NCBI RefSeq assembly: GCF_012030425.1
Contig: NZ_JAAUVN010000003.1
Coordinates: 434,001-498,000, forward strand
DNA length: 64,000 nt
Reading direction: 5' to 3'
Source of the DNA: Sphingobacterium sp. B16(2022)
GTDB taxonomy: Bacteria > Bacteroidota > Bacteroidia > Sphingobacteriales > Sphingobacteriaceae
Numbering within the stretch: the stretch's first letter is position 1; each line of letters starts with the position of its first letter. Of the stretch, positions 1-7,981 are shown in pieces. Both the position numbers and the translations under genes were made by a program. Under the pieces are notes generated by a model, which was not told the origin of the DNA, made no database searches, and saw only the letters and a program-made list of their open reading frames with translations.

Positions 1-542
1 GGACTGACCGAAGCCAAATTCCGCGTCAGATCCGTTTTTTACGAGAACAACAGAATGTACAGGGAAGTATCTTCTTTAGTTCAAAATCTTTAACGGACAA
101 TCTTGCCGGTCTTCAGGATTCTTTGCAACGTAATCTGTATAAAACATCGGCTTTGCCTCCGACGATGCCGTGGATCGACAGTATCCCGCCCAATGCACCT
201 TTTGGATTACAGTTGAGGTCTTCAGAAAATACAAAATTAAATCACCTAGTCTGGCAAAAACCCGATCGTGCGTCTGATGGTCAATCTGCTTATGGCTATA
301 TTGTTTACCGATTTAAAGAGGGGGATCAACCTGATTTGAATAATAGTAAGAATATCATCCATATTTCTTATAATGAGGATGACCTTCAATTTGATGATAG
401 TGACCTGGAAATACATCAACAGTACTATTATATGGTGACGGCACTGGACCGAATGAAAAATGAGAGTGAACCATCTAACATAAGAAGTACCCAAAAAACT
501 CATCTATATAGTACAAATCAAGAAGTAACGCGGCAACAATAA
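1..542 (+). CDS. C-terminal part of a GHL10 (DUF187-type) glycosyl hydrolase, partial
   Basis: The reading frame is already open at base 3 and runs to a TAA at 540-542, so this is the 3' end of a longer gene that starts upstream of the window. About 179 codons are visible. The stretch reading FFSSKSLTDN, followed by a leucine-rich linker and MPWID-SIPPNAP, is the end of the barrel domain of family-10-like (GHL10/YngK) glycosyl hydrolases. The last about 90 residues (GYIVYRF ... YYYMVTALDRMKNES) read like a fibronectin type III module, as is usual in Bacteroidota members. These are secreted or surface lipoproteins thought to act on cell-wall or other glycans, but the substrate is unproven. The catalytic half is not in the window. 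An internal TTG at 123 is not a credible start. Confidence 0.75.
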   Translation, partial: TDRSQIPRQIRFLREQQNVQGSIFFSSKSLTDNLAGLQDSLQRNLYKTSALPPTMPWIDSIPPNAPFGLQLRSSENTKLNHLVWQKPDRASDGQSAYGYIVYRFKEGDQPDLNNSKNIIHISYNEDDLQFDDSDLEIHQQYYYMVTALDRMKNESEPSNIRSTQKTHLYSTNQEVTRQQ

Positions 543-581
543 AAAGTTATACAGTACTGGTTTCAAAATATGACAAAAAGA

Positions 582-610
582 AAGCCGATTAGTATATAAT
601 CGGCTTTTTT
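582..610. terminator. Bidirectional intrinsic terminator
   Basis: Perfect 9-bp stem AAGCCGATT (582-590) / AATCGGCTT (598-606) with a 7-base loop and T-runs on both sides. It lies between two convergent genes, the GHL10 tail and the minus-strand lipoprotein, and can serve both. Confidence 0.85.
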
Positions 611-611
611 A

Positions 612-1055
612 TTATTTTAATAAAGCATTACGGTATTCATCTGTTATAGCCGGCAATTGGATTTCTTGTCCTTCATTTTTTAAGGAGTCTGCAAATGCAT
701 TGGTATTGGCTATTGCTTTCAAATAAGCTGCAACCACAGCATCCGAAACCGCAATTTCTTTTCCTTCTTTGATATTTGCGATATATTGATTGTCGACCAA
801 TTTAACTTGTCCAAAAAAACGATAAGCAGCGGCTTTTAATAGTCCTAAATCTTCTTTCGACAATTCTTCAATTCGAGCTCCAGGAGGCAATTTAACCTCT
901 ATAAAGGCTTTGCCTTTCGCCAAAGTATCAATGGGATTGTCTAATGGGATTGCCGCTAATGAGGCAAGGTTCAGAACGGGCACTCCCGCTTCTTGTTTGT
1001 TTTGGCAACTGACCATTAACACGGTCGCTACGATAAGGGTTAAAAAAGTACGCAT
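612..1055 (-). CDS. Small lipoprotein of unknown function
   Basis: I take the ATG at 1055 (MRTFLTLIVATVLMVSC). A TTG six bases earlier gives a longer frame but a worse signal peptide. The protein is about 147 residues: a hydrophobic signal followed by a lipobox-type VSC near residue 16, then a soluble domain rich in Ala, Leu and Lys with no motif I recognise. It is probably exported and lipid-anchored. It lies alone on the minus strand, downstream of the TlpA-like gene but separated from it by a strong terminator, so it needs its own promoter in the short gap. I do not recognise the family and assign no function. Confidence 0.6.
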   Translation of the reverse strand: MRTFLTLIVATVLMVSCQNKQEAGVPVLNLASLAAIPLDNPIDTLAKGKAFIEVKLPPGARIEELSKEDLGLLKAAAYRFFGQVKLVDNQYIANIKEGKEIAVSDAVVAAYLKAIANTNAFADSLKNEGQEIQLPAITDEYRNALLK

Positions 1056-1071
1056 GTACAATAGTAAACAT

Positions 1072-1107
1072 AAAAAGGGCTTTTCAACGAATTGAAAAGC
1101 CCTTTTT
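1072..1107 (-). terminator. Strong intrinsic terminator
   Basis: Perfect 16-bp stem (1072-1087 paired with 1092-1107) around a CGAA tetraloop, GC core GGGC/GCCC, ending in a T-run. It is placed 20 bases after the stop of the TlpA-like gene at 1128 and terminates that minus-strand transcript. It is symmetrical and could also work in the other direction. Confidence 0.9.
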
Positions 1108-1127
1108 AAGATATCCTTACACTGCTA

Positions 1128-2258
1128 TTACTTTAGTAATTCTGCTAATTTAGCTTCTAAAGCTTCACCTCGTAAATTAGAGGCAACAATCTTTCCTGTC
1201 GGATCGATTAAAAAGTTCTGTGGAATACCACGTACTTCATATAAACCTACTGGAGCAGATTTCCATCCTTGCAAATCTGACACTTGTGGCCACTGTCCTA
1301 ATTGATCGTCTGCAATCGCTTTCAACCAGGCGTCTTTTTTACCTGGATTATCTAAAGAGACTCCAAATACAGTAAAGTTCTTGTCTTTAAATTTATTAAA
1401 TGCTGCTACAACATTAGGGTTCTCTTGGCGACATGGTCCGCACCAGCTTGCCCAGAAGTCTAATAATACATATTTACCTCTTAAAGAAGAAAGAGAAACC
1501 TGATTACCTGCAGTATCAGGTAATGTAAAGTCCGGCGCTACTGCTCCGATAGCTACTGCTTTTAACTTTTCAATTCTTGTTGCTAATTCTTTACCTTTTT
1601 TACTGTTTTTTAGCTCTGCTGATAACGCTTGATAACTTGGAATAATCAATGAATTGACATTTTCAGCATCTAATTTATCTCCTAATAAATCCAATGTAAT
1701 GAAACTTGATTTATTATTTTTAATAAACTGCTCGTCCACCAATTCTTGTTTCTCATTGATTTCTCCGGCTTCTTTTTGCAGACCTGCAATAAAAGTCTGG
1801 TCATTACGCTGTTCTTCAGCAGCTTCTGAATAACGCTTATTTAATGCCTGAAATCCCTCTGAGAAAGGCTTAACAGCAGTTTGGTATTTTGCAAAATCAT
1901 TATTGATCGCATTACCCGAAATAACTGCATTTTTCATCTCACCAGTAGATTCTACTTTGATCACTCCAGTTGACAGGTATACTTGCGTCAAATCAGGATT
2001 TTGTATTTCTTTGATGCTAGTTCCGTCTGCTGAAAGAATTAAGTACGCTTTAACAGGTCCAGCAACTGTACCGCTAAATTTAAACTGTCCACCTGTTACT
2101 GTTGTTGAATCTATTTTGCGCGCATTGTTTTCAGCATATTGCATAAACACTTTTGCTTTATCTGTCGCTCCTTGTATTTTACCTGTTACGGTAAAATTCT
2201 CTTGTGCAAAAATTAAAGTCGGGATAAGTCCTAATCCCAATAATATTCCTTTTTTCAT
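1128..2258 (-). CDS. TlpA-like thiol:disulfide oxidoreductase with DUF4369-type N-terminus
   Basis: 376 residues starting with a signal peptide (MKKGILLGLGLIPTLIFAQ). Residues about 20-115 resemble the DUF4369 beta-domain found in Bacteroidota thioredoxin-like proteins. A helical linker follows to about 230, and residues about 235-376 are a TlpA/AhpC-TSA thioredoxin fold. The redox motif WCGPC is visible with cysteines at about 273 and 276, and the conserved cis-proline lies in GIPQ near 346. Such proteins act in the periplasm as reductants or isomerases of disulfides, often for cytochrome maturation or oxidative-stress repair; the client is not evident here. The gene has its own strong terminator and lies 44 bases after the TPM gene upstream on the same strand. 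Confidence 0.85.
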   Translation of the reverse strand: MKKGILLGLGLIPTLIFAQENFTVTGKIQGATDKAKVFMQYAENNARKIDSTTVTGGQFKFSGTVAGPVKAYLILSADGTSIKEIQNPDLTQVYLSTGVIKVESTGEMKNAVISGNAINNDFAKYQTAVKPFSEGFQALNKRYSEAAEEQRNDQTFIAGLQKEAGEINEKQELVDEQFIKNNKSSFITLDLLGDKLDAENVNSLIIPSYQALSAELKNSKKGKELATRIEKLKAVAIGAVAPDFTLPDTAGNQVSLSSLRGKYVLLDFWASWCGPCRQENPNVVAAFNKFKDKNFTVFGVSLDNPGKKDAWLKAIADDQLGQWPQVSDLQGWKSAPVGLYEVRGIPQNFLIDPTGKIVASNLRGEALEAKLAELLK

Positions 2259-2302
2259 CTGTATATAATTTGATATTTATTACTTCATTTACACGGTTTG
2301 GA

Positions 2303-3133
2303 TTACCATCTGCCGCTGGCACCGCCACCACCGAAGCCACCGCCACCAAAACCGCCGAAACCACCACTATCTCCACCGCCACCAAAGCCGCCACCTCCGG
2401 AACCGCCTCGTCCAAGTGTATTTAAGAGTGTCCACCAAAACAAATCGGAAGTTCCTGTACCATTCATGACTTTACCACCACCATTTCCACCGTTTCCTCC
2501 TTTTCTAGAAATCACTGCGATGACAATGATCACAATCACAATCACGATCAACATCTTTGAAGTGCCTCCTTTTCCTTGGGGTTGCTTAGGATCTGCTTTA
2601 TACTCTCCTTTGGTATAGGAAATCAGAGCATCAGTTGCCTTATTAACTCCTGAAAAATAATCCTGCGCCCGGAAAGCTGGCTTTATTTCGTTTTCAATAA
2701 TTCGATGTGCGATCGCATCAGGAACAGCGCCTTCTATACCGTACCCTGTCTGAATAGTAACAGCACGATCGCCAATTGCGGCAAGCAACAGAATACCTGT
2801 GTTGTACTTTTTATTTCCTACGCCCCACTTTTGAGCTAGTCTTACGGCATAATCACTGATATCATAAGATCCTGTTGAATTCATCAAGACTACCGCAATC
2901 TGTATGGAGGTAGAGTCTTCAAAAGCCAGTAGTTTTTGCTCTAACTGCTGTACCTGAGTGGGCGATAATGTGTTTGTATAATCGTTGACCAATCTGTTGG
3001 ATGTCGCCGGAAAATCGTCCTGTGCAAATACACCTGCAATACTAAATAGTACTGCGACTGCCGTCATGACAACAAAACGTATGGCTGACAATCTAATTTT
3101 GGTCAATGACCTATTTTCTTTTCGTTTATCCAT
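2303..3133 (-). CDS. TPM-domain protein with transmembrane segment and Gly-rich tail (YgcG family)
   Basis: 276 residues. A signal peptide ends around FAQDD (residue about 38). Residues about 48-170 form a TPM domain (LVNDYTNTLSP ... SIQIAVVLMNSTG ... GILLLAAIGDRAVTIQTGYG). A very hydrophobic helix of Ile and Val lies at about 194-211, followed by a glycine-rich low-complexity tail ending in GGGGASGRW. The tail's GC- and repeat-rich coding DNA produces a spurious proline-rich frame on the opposite strand. TPM proteins have been linked to repair of photosystem II, and in some cases to weak phosphatase activity; their role in heterotrophs is unclear. The gene is 3 bases from the next TPM gene and in one operon with lemA, the usual grouping for this family. 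Confidence 0.85.
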   Translation of the reverse strand: MDKRKENRSLTKIRLSAIRFVVMTAVAVLFSIAGVFAQDDFPATSNRLVNDYTNTLSPTQVQQLEQKLLAFEDSTSIQIAVVLMNSTGSYDISDYAVRLAQKWGVGNKKYNTGILLLAAIGDRAVTIQTGYGIEGAVPDAIAHRIIENEIKPAFRAQDYFSGVNKATDALISYTKGEYKADPKQPQGKGGTSKMLIVIVIVIIVIAVISRKGGNGGNGGGKVMNGTGTSDLFWWTLLNTLGRGGSGGGGFGGGGDSGGFGGFGGGGFGGGGASGRW

Positions 3134-3136
3134 TTT

Positions 3137-3568
3137 TTATTTATCGCCAAAAACAATATCATTTGGTAATTCATTAATATCATCGTCTTCTCGTGGATAA
3201 AATTTCGCCAGTTGTTCGCCTGCATGCTCAATGCCTTGGATCAAACCATTCACATATTGTGCATTCCGAAATTCCTGAACCATAATTTCTTTCGTTTTCT
3301 CCCAGAAATCGTCCCCTACTTTCTTATGAATTCCCGCATCTCCTATAACGGAAAATTTATGGTCTTCGTGTGCTAAGTAGATTAAAACTCCATTTCTTAA
3401 AGCGGTCTTATGCATATCCAACTTTTCAAAATAGTGGGTTGCACGATCGAAAACTTCTCCAGGACAGTGTTTCTCAACAACCACACGGATCTCACCGGAA
3501 GTTTTATTTTCCGCAATACTGATCGCATGTACTACTTTTTCCTGCTCTTCTGATGAAAATGTTCCCAT
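3137..3568 (-). CDS. Cytoplasmic TPM-domain protein
   Basis: I choose the ATG at 3568 (MGTFSSEEQEKVV), giving about 143 residues. The frame extends 14 codons further, but that stretch overlaps a terminator hairpin and looks non-coding. The TPM domain covers nearly the whole protein (SGEIRVVVEKHCPG ... RNGVLIYLAHEDHKFSVIGDAGI). There is no signal peptide or membrane helix, unlike the partner gene 3 bases downstream. It sits between lemA and the membrane TPM protein. Function is unknown; the conserved lemA-TPM-TPM grouping suggests a shared envelope-linked task. Confidence 0.8.
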   Translation of the reverse strand: MGTFSSEEQEKVVHAISIAENKTSGEIRVVVEKHCPGEVFDRATHYFEKLDMHKTALRNGVLIYLAHEDHKFSVIGDAGIHKKVGDDFWEKTKEIMVQEFRNAQYVNGLIQGIEHAGEQLAKFYPREDDDINELPNDIVFGDK

Positions 3569-3585
3569 TACTAAAGTCTTTTTTA

Positions 3586-3635
3586 AATAAAAAAAGATGA
3601 ATGCGTGCACAAATTTCGGCCATCATTCATCTTTT
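3586..3635 (-). terminator. Terminator or attenuator between lemA and the TPM genes
   Basis: 12-bp perfect stem (3592-3603 with 3624-3635, arm AAAAGATGAATG) with a 20-base loop. Read on the minus strand it is followed by a run of T, and the next gene begins only about 20 bases later. It probably lets lemA be transcribed in excess over the two TPM genes. Confidence 0.6.
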
Positions 3636-3657
3636 CTAGTAAACTAATACGCTGTAT

Positions 3658-4236
3658 TTAGAAAGATACTGCTGGCGCTTTATCCGCACCTTCTTGTGCT
3701 GTGAAAGTTCCTTTTGCTTTAAAGCCAAACATGCCAGCCATCAAATTGTTAGGAAAACTTCTCACAGTTGTATTGAACTGCTGTACCGCTTCATTGTAAG
3801 CTCTACGTTCGGTTGAAATTCTATTTTCAGTACCTTCTAATTGCGCTTGCAATTCTAAAAAGTTTTGATTTGCTTTCAAATCTGGGTAAGCTTCTACTGT
3901 AGCCATCAACTTACTTAAAGAACCTGAAAACTGGTCCTGTACTTTTTGATATTGTGCAATTGTTTCTTCATTCAAATTGGTAGGATCTACCGTGATAGAA
4001 GTCGCCTTGGCACGTGCTTCAACAACAGCTGTTAATGTACTTTCTTCGTGCTTTGCTGCTCCTTTTACGGTATTTACCAAATTCGGAACTAAATCTGCAC
4101 GTCTCTGATATGCATTTTCAACTTGAGCCCATTTTCCTTTTACATTTTCATCTTGCGATACCATTGTATTGTATCCGCATGAACTGAAAGATAATGCGAC
4201 CATTAAACCAAAGAATGCGACTAATAATCTTTTCAT
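3658..4236 (-). CDS. lemA: LemA family lipoprotein
   Basis: 192 residues. An N-terminal signal ends in the lipobox SFSSC (Cys20), so it is probably a lipoprotein; many LemA proteins instead keep an uncleaved N-terminal helix. The family hallmark is present: NAYQRRADLVPNLVNTVKG at about residues 42-60, then long alpha-helices (EYTAR/VEAR region, QLEGTENRISTERRAYNEAVQQFN) and a C-terminal half ending in FPNNLMAGMFGF. LemA proteins are helical envelope proteins of unknown biochemical role, often encoded beside TPM proteins, as here. It is the first gene of the operon lemA-TPM-TPM and reads away from the divergent FAD-dependent dehydrogenase. Confidence 0.9.
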   Translation of the reverse strand: MKRLLVAFFGLMVALSFSSCGYNTMVSQDENVKGKWAQVENAYQRRADLVPNLVNTVKGAAKHEESTLTAVVEARAKATSITVDPTNLNEETIAQYQKVQDQFSGSLSKLMATVEAYPDLKANQNFLELQAQLEGTENRISTERRAYNEAVQQFNTTVRSFPNNLMAGMFGFKAKGTFTAQEGADKAPAVSF

Positions 4237-4369
4237 TTTTTGTTGAATTAATATATTTCAAATTAAATTTTGATAGAAAGCTTACTACAAAGCTCATACC
4301 ACTCCTACGAATATAAGAATAATTTTAGGCGTTAAGTATTTATAACTAAAAAAATACAGCAGTTATCCT

Positions 4370-4377
4370 TAACTTTG
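4370..4377 (+). promoter_or_regulatory. Candidate -7 promoter element of the FAD dehydrogenase gene
   Basis: TAACTTTG matches the Bacteroidota -7 consensus TAnnTTTG, 35 bases before the ATG at 4413. I find no clear TTG at the expected distance upstream, so the call rests on one element. Confidence 0.4.
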
Positions 4378-4412
4378 GGCTGTTTTTGGGATAAAAACCC
4401 AGCAAGAAATTT

Positions 4413-5951
4413 ATGCAGAAAGAAATTGAACTGGCTATCGCTCCGGAAAGAATTGAGGACGATAATTATATTCTAATTCAAGGTTCTAAAGCCTTGAAAA
4501 TAAATGGTGAGCGTATTAAAGGATTTAAAATTCGCAAGCGTTCTATTGATGCCCGTAGCCGACATGTCGTTTTTAGAGCTCGTATTATATTTTTTATCGA
4601 CGAAGAACCTATTAATGAAGTTTTTGAAACCCACTTTAAATTGGCCCATAACGCACAACCAGTGTTAATTATCGGTGCTGGCCCTGCAGGTTTATTTGCA
4701 GCGCTACAATGTTTGGAAAAAGGGCTTAAACCTATTATTGTTGAACGTGGTAAAGCTGTGCAGGATCGCCGCCGTGACCTTGCGAAGTTAAACCGCGAAG
4801 GTATTGTTGATGAAGACTCCAATTATTGTTTTGGTGAAGGTGGTGCCGGTACATATTCTGATGGAAAGCTATATACCCGCTCGGATAAACGTGGTGATGT
4901 TGAGAAAGTACTTAAACTTTTTGTTGCCCATGGTGCGAATGAAGATATTTTGGTCAATGCGCGCCCTCATATCGGAACGAACAAGTTACCTCATATTATT
5001 CAGGACATCCGAGAAACGATTATCGCGCATGGTGGCGAGGTTATTTTTGAACAACGTGTAGTTGATATCAATACGGAAAATAATCAGGTTACAGGTGTCA
5101 CACTTGCAAGTGGAAAACAATTGAAATCAAATCATGTCATTGTAGCTACAGGACACTCGGCACGTGATATTTTCGAACTCTTCCGTGCTAAAAACTGGTT
5201 ACTTGAGGCTAAAGCTTTTGCTCTAGGTGTTCGAATTGAGCATCCGCAGGAGATTATTGATCAAGCACAGTATCATTGTGAAGTCCGAAGCGAGCATCTT
5301 CCACCGGCTTATTATAGTCTTGTGGAACAGGTAAATGGCCGTGGTGTGTTTTCGTTCTGTATGTGCCCAGGTGGGGTCATTGCTCCTTGTTCTACTGCAG
5401 ACAATGAAATCGTTGTGAATGGCTGGTCGCCATCGAAACGCAATAATCCGCACGCCAATTCTGGTACTGTTATCCAGATCAACCTGGAGGATGTTCCGGG
5501 ATCGGACAGCAATCCATTTGCGTTGTTGGATTTTCAACGTGAAATCGAAAAACGTGCTTTTGAAGCTGGTGGTGGAAAAATGGTGGCTCCTGCGCAACGG
5601 ATGATTGATTTTGTTGAGGGGCGGATATCCAAAGATCTTCCGGAAAACTCTTATAAACCGGGTACGGTTTCTGCAGATTTAACTCAGGTGTTACCAAAAT
5701 TTGTGTACGAAGCATTACGCGGTGCATTGCCTATCTTCGGTAAAAAGATGAAAGGTTACTATACCAATGAAGCTATCCTTGTTGCTGTAGAATCCCGCAC
5801 TTCTTCACCCGTCCGTATTCCCCGTGATAAGTTATCTTTACAACATCCTGAAATTAAGGGTCTTTACCCTTGTGCTGAAGGGGCTGGTTATGCTGGGGGT
5901 ATTATTTCCGCTGCTATTGATGGTATGAACTGTGCCAATGCGATCAATTAA
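4413..5951 (+). CDS. FAD-dependent dehydrogenase (COG2509-like)
   Basis: 512 residues. The N-terminal about 80 residues form a small alpha/beta domain (IRKRSIDARSR ... VVFRARIIFFID). Next comes a dinucleotide-binding fold with GAGPAG at residues 88-93 and an FAD ribose-contact acid in IVERG. Further conserved pieces are CFGEGGAGTYSDGKLYTR, a second nucleotide-binding stretch HVIVATGHSARD, and the C-terminal FAD contact GLYPCAEGAGYAGGI. This matches the broadly distributed, poorly characterised family of 'uncharacterised FAD-dependent dehydrogenases'. The physiological substrate is unknown. It is a single gene followed directly by the tRNA-Gly unit. Confidence 0.85.
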   Translation: MQKEIELAIAPERIEDDNYILIQGSKALKINGERIKGFKIRKRSIDARSRHVVFRARIIFFIDEEPINEVFETHFKLAHNAQPVLIIGAGPAGLFAALQCLEKGLKPIIVERGKAVQDRRRDLAKLNREGIVDEDSNYCFGEGGAGTYSDGKLYTRSDKRGDVEKVLKLFVAHGANEDILVNARPHIGTNKLPHIIQDIRETIIAHGGEVIFEQRVVDINTENNQVTGVTLASGKQLKSNHVIVATGHSARDIFELFRAKNWLLEAKAFALGVRIEHPQEIIDQAQYHCEVRSEHLPPAYYSLVEQVNGRGVFSFCMCPGGVIAPCSTADNEIVVNGWSPSKRNNPHANSGTVIQINLEDVPGSDSNPFALLDFQREIEKRAFEAGGGKMVAPAQRMIDFVEGRISKDLPENSYKPGTVSADLTQVLPKFVYEALRGALPIFGKKMKGYYTNEAILVAVESRTSSPVRIPRDKLSLQHPEIKGLYPCAEGAGYAGGIISAAIDGMNCANAIN

Positions 5952-5968
5952 ATTGATAAAATATTAAA

Positions 5969-6014
5969 TTGGTCTTGCAAAAATTCAAATAAAGCCGTAT
6001 TTTTGTAAGACCAA
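5969..6014 (+). promoter_or_regulatory. tRNA-Gly promoter embedded in a long inverted repeat
   Basis: TTG (5975-5977), a 20-base spacer and TATTTTTG (5998-6005) fit the Bacteroidota promoter pattern. They predict transcription start a few bases before the tRNA at 6016. Both elements lie inside a 16-bp inverted repeat (5969-5984 with 5999-6014, one G-T mismatch) that ends one base before the tRNA. There is no T-run, so a simple terminator of the upstream gene is less likely. Confidence 0.6.
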
Positions 6015-6015
6015 C

Positions 6016-6088
6016 GCGAAAGTAGCTCAGTTGGTAGAGCACAACCTTGCCAAGGTTGGGGTCGCGAGTTCGAATCTCGTCTTTCGCT
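6016..6088 (+). tRNA. tRNA-Gly (anticodon GCC)
   Basis: 73 nt cloverleaf. Acceptor stem GCGAAAG (6016-6022) pairs with CTTTCGC (6081-6087), discriminator T at 6088. The D arm contains AGTTGGTAGA. The anticodon stem CAACC/GGTTG (6042-6046, 6054-6058) carries TTGCCAA with anticodon GCC at 6049-6051. The T arm has GTTCGAATC. The 3' CCA is not encoded (bases after the discriminator are CAAA). It decodes GGC and GGU. Confidence 0.96.
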
Positions 6089-6094
6089 CAAAAT

Positions 6095-6125
6095 AAAAAA
6101 GCTTCCAAAATTTGGAAGCTTTTTT
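6095..6125. terminator. Bidirectional terminator of tRNA-Gly and the MFS gene
   Basis: Symmetrical hairpin AAAAAAGCTTCCAAA (6095-6109) / TTTGGAAGCTTTTTT (6111-6125), with A and T tails on either side, placed between the tRNA end and the minus-strand MFS stop at 6129. Confidence 0.9.
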
Positions 6126-6128
6126 ATT

Positions 6129-7364
6129 TTATACTGCTTCGTTATGGGGCACTTTTTTTCCCAGTCGCATGACAGCTGGTGTAAAAAAGGACAATACGCC
6201 TACAATCATCATCAATAATCCTGCGATCACAAAAGCGTTGGCTACTCCAATTACATCTGCTATCATACCCGTAAAAAGTAATCCGATGACACTTGGCAGA
6301 ATAGCAAGACTAAAATAGAGCGAAAATACGCGACCTAACATTTGGGGTGCGACTTCTTCTTGTATGGTCGTCATAAAAGAGGCTGAGAACAGCGACATGG
6401 ATACACCGCCTATTCCAGTCACGATTACAAAAGGAATGAACCAAGTGGATGGGAACCATCCTGAAAAAGCAAATGTCAATCCCAGTACAATATGCATGGT
6501 ATTGATCATAATTACTTTCGAAAAATTCACTTTAAATGCTCCCAATAATCCTCCTCCTACTAACATGCCTACTCCCCATATAATTTCAATCACACTCATC
6601 TCCCATTTTCCGCCATTAAAATGATCGATTGTCAAAAGTGGAAACATAATAGCGATCGGCATAACACAAAAAGTAGCGATCATCGCGTATAAAAACAATA
6701 GGCTCAAGCCACGATTATGGTAGATGGCCTGCATACCTTGTTTCAGATCACCCCATGCCTGTCCAAAGGATAATTTAGATTCAACCTTTAAATGAGGAAT
6801 GGTGACAAAGAACAACGATACTATTGCAACTGCCGCACCGATAACATCGAGATAAAGCACTTGAGCGATTGAAAAATAAGTAATCGCCAGCGTTCCTAAT
6901 GCAGGCCCGGCAATACTACTGACGGACTGAAGCATCTGATTTATTCCAGATACACGTAGCAATTTATCTTCCGGAACCATCAGTGGTGCTATTGCCTGCA
7001 TCGCTGGTGCATGAAAAGCTGCCCCTATGGAACGACAAGTTAGCAACAGATAGATCAGCGATAGCCCTACTGCAGCCTCCTGCAAAACAAAAGTCATCAT
7101 TAGGGTGCATAAAGCAATAAATGCATCGGCAAAAATCATTACCTTTTTCCGGTCCCAGCGATCAATTAAAACACCTACGAAGGGTCCAATAAGTGCCTGT
7201 GGCAATAAGCCTGCAATACCTGCCAAAGCCAATACCTCGGCCGACTTATGCGTTAAACTCAACCAGACAATCACAGCAAAATTGACAGCAGAGCTCGTCA
7301 ACAGTGACACAAATTGTCCAATCCAAATATACATATAGGTTTGAAACCAATTTTTCTTTTCCAT
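6129..7364 (-). CDS. Major facilitator superfamily exporter (MefA/EntS-like MFS_3)
   Basis: 411 residues with about 12 hydrophobic segments and no signal peptide. The first loop motif (GPFVGVLIDRWDRKKVM, residues about 60-76) is the classical MFS loop 2-3 signature, and RSIGAAFHAPAMQAIAPLMVP near 110-130 is typical of the MFS_3 group that includes macrolide and siderophore exporters. The protein is expected in the inner membrane as a proton-driven exporter. The substrate cannot be told from sequence. The gene stands alone between the tRNA terminator and the divergent PH-domain gene. Confidence 0.8.
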   Translation of the reverse strand: MEKKNWFQTYMYIWIGQFVSLLTSSAVNFAVIVWLSLTHKSAEVLALAGIAGLLPQALIGPFVGVLIDRWDRKKVMIFADAFIALCTLMMTFVLQEAAVGLSLIYLLLTCRSIGAAFHAPAMQAIAPLMVPEDKLLRVSGINQMLQSVSSIAGPALGTLAITYFSIAQVLYLDVIGAAVAIVSLFFVTIPHLKVESKLSFGQAWGDLKQGMQAIYHNRGLSLLFLYAMIATFCVMPIAIMFPLLTIDHFNGGKWEMSVIEIIWGVGMLVGGGLLGAFKVNFSKVIMINTMHIVLGLTFAFSGWFPSTWFIPFVIVTGIGGVSMSLFSASFMTTIQEEVAPQMLGRVFSLYFSLAILPSVIGLLFTGMIADVIGVANAFVIAGLLMMIVGVLSFFTPAVMRLGKKVPHNEAV

Positions 7365-7546
7365 AAAATAATAAAGTATTATACAACCTTAAATGATGCG
7401 AAATATCATTTATTAAAAAAACTATTTACTTGACTGAGCTAAAATCGTCAAGGAATAAAATAAAACGTTGTATATAAAGCGACTTTCATAACGATGCAAA
7501 TTTACAAAAATTTGTTAACTTTAAGATTAGCAACATCCTATAAATT

Positions 7547-7981
7547 ATGAAAGTTTTCAGAAGCAGACAAGACCCTTTGATGGATGCCATGATCATTGGC
7601 CTTATATTATCCATGATAGTCATGATGATCGTTACACTTCGTACTGAACAAGCTACTTTTATAGAATTTGTGACTATAATAGGTCTTCCGACATTGTTGA
7701 TAGCCACATTATTATTACCAAGACCGAGGTATACAATAGACAGTCCGTATTTTTCTTATCGAACGTGTATCTTTAGAGGAAAGATTGCCATTGACAAAAT
7801 TCACAAAATAGAGATTGGAAAGACTTTATGGGTGGGTTTTAAACCAGCAGCTGCCCGCAAAGGTTTGATCATACACTATAACAAGTACGAAGAAATATAC
7901 ATTAGCCCAGACGGAAATGATAATTTTGTAAATGAATTACTGCAATACAATCCTGCTATTAAAATCATACGATCAGCTTAA
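7547..7981 (+). CDS. Small membrane protein with PH-like domain (bPH_6/YyaB-like)
   Basis: 144 residues. Two hydrophobic helices at about 13-30 and 41-57 form a hairpin. The C-terminal about 85 residues form a PH-like domain (YTIDSPYFSYRTCIFRGKI ... IDKIHKIEIGK ... KGLIIHYNKYEEIYISP ... FVNELLQYNPAIKII). The last part aligns almost residue for residue with the product of 17860-18282, so the two are paralogues. They bracket the kinase-peptidase-SusCD-regulator block. The stop codon at 7979-7981 abuts the stop of the convergent response-regulator gene with no base between. Function is unknown; the domain family is mostly uncharacterised. Confidence 0.7.
   Translation: MKVFRSRQDPLMDAMIIGLILSMIVMMIVTLRTEQATFIEFVTIIGLPTLLIATLLLPRPRYTIDSPYFSYRTCIFRGKIAIDKIHKIEIGKTLWVGFKPAAARKGLIIHYNKYEEIYISPDGNDNFVNELLQYNPAIKIIRSA

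Noticed and set aside
2298..2618. Proline-rich plus-strand frame opposite the Gly-rich tail of the TPM gene
   Set aside because: Its composition is the antisense reading of the GGN-rich coding repeats; the minus-strand TPM domain is clearly the real gene.
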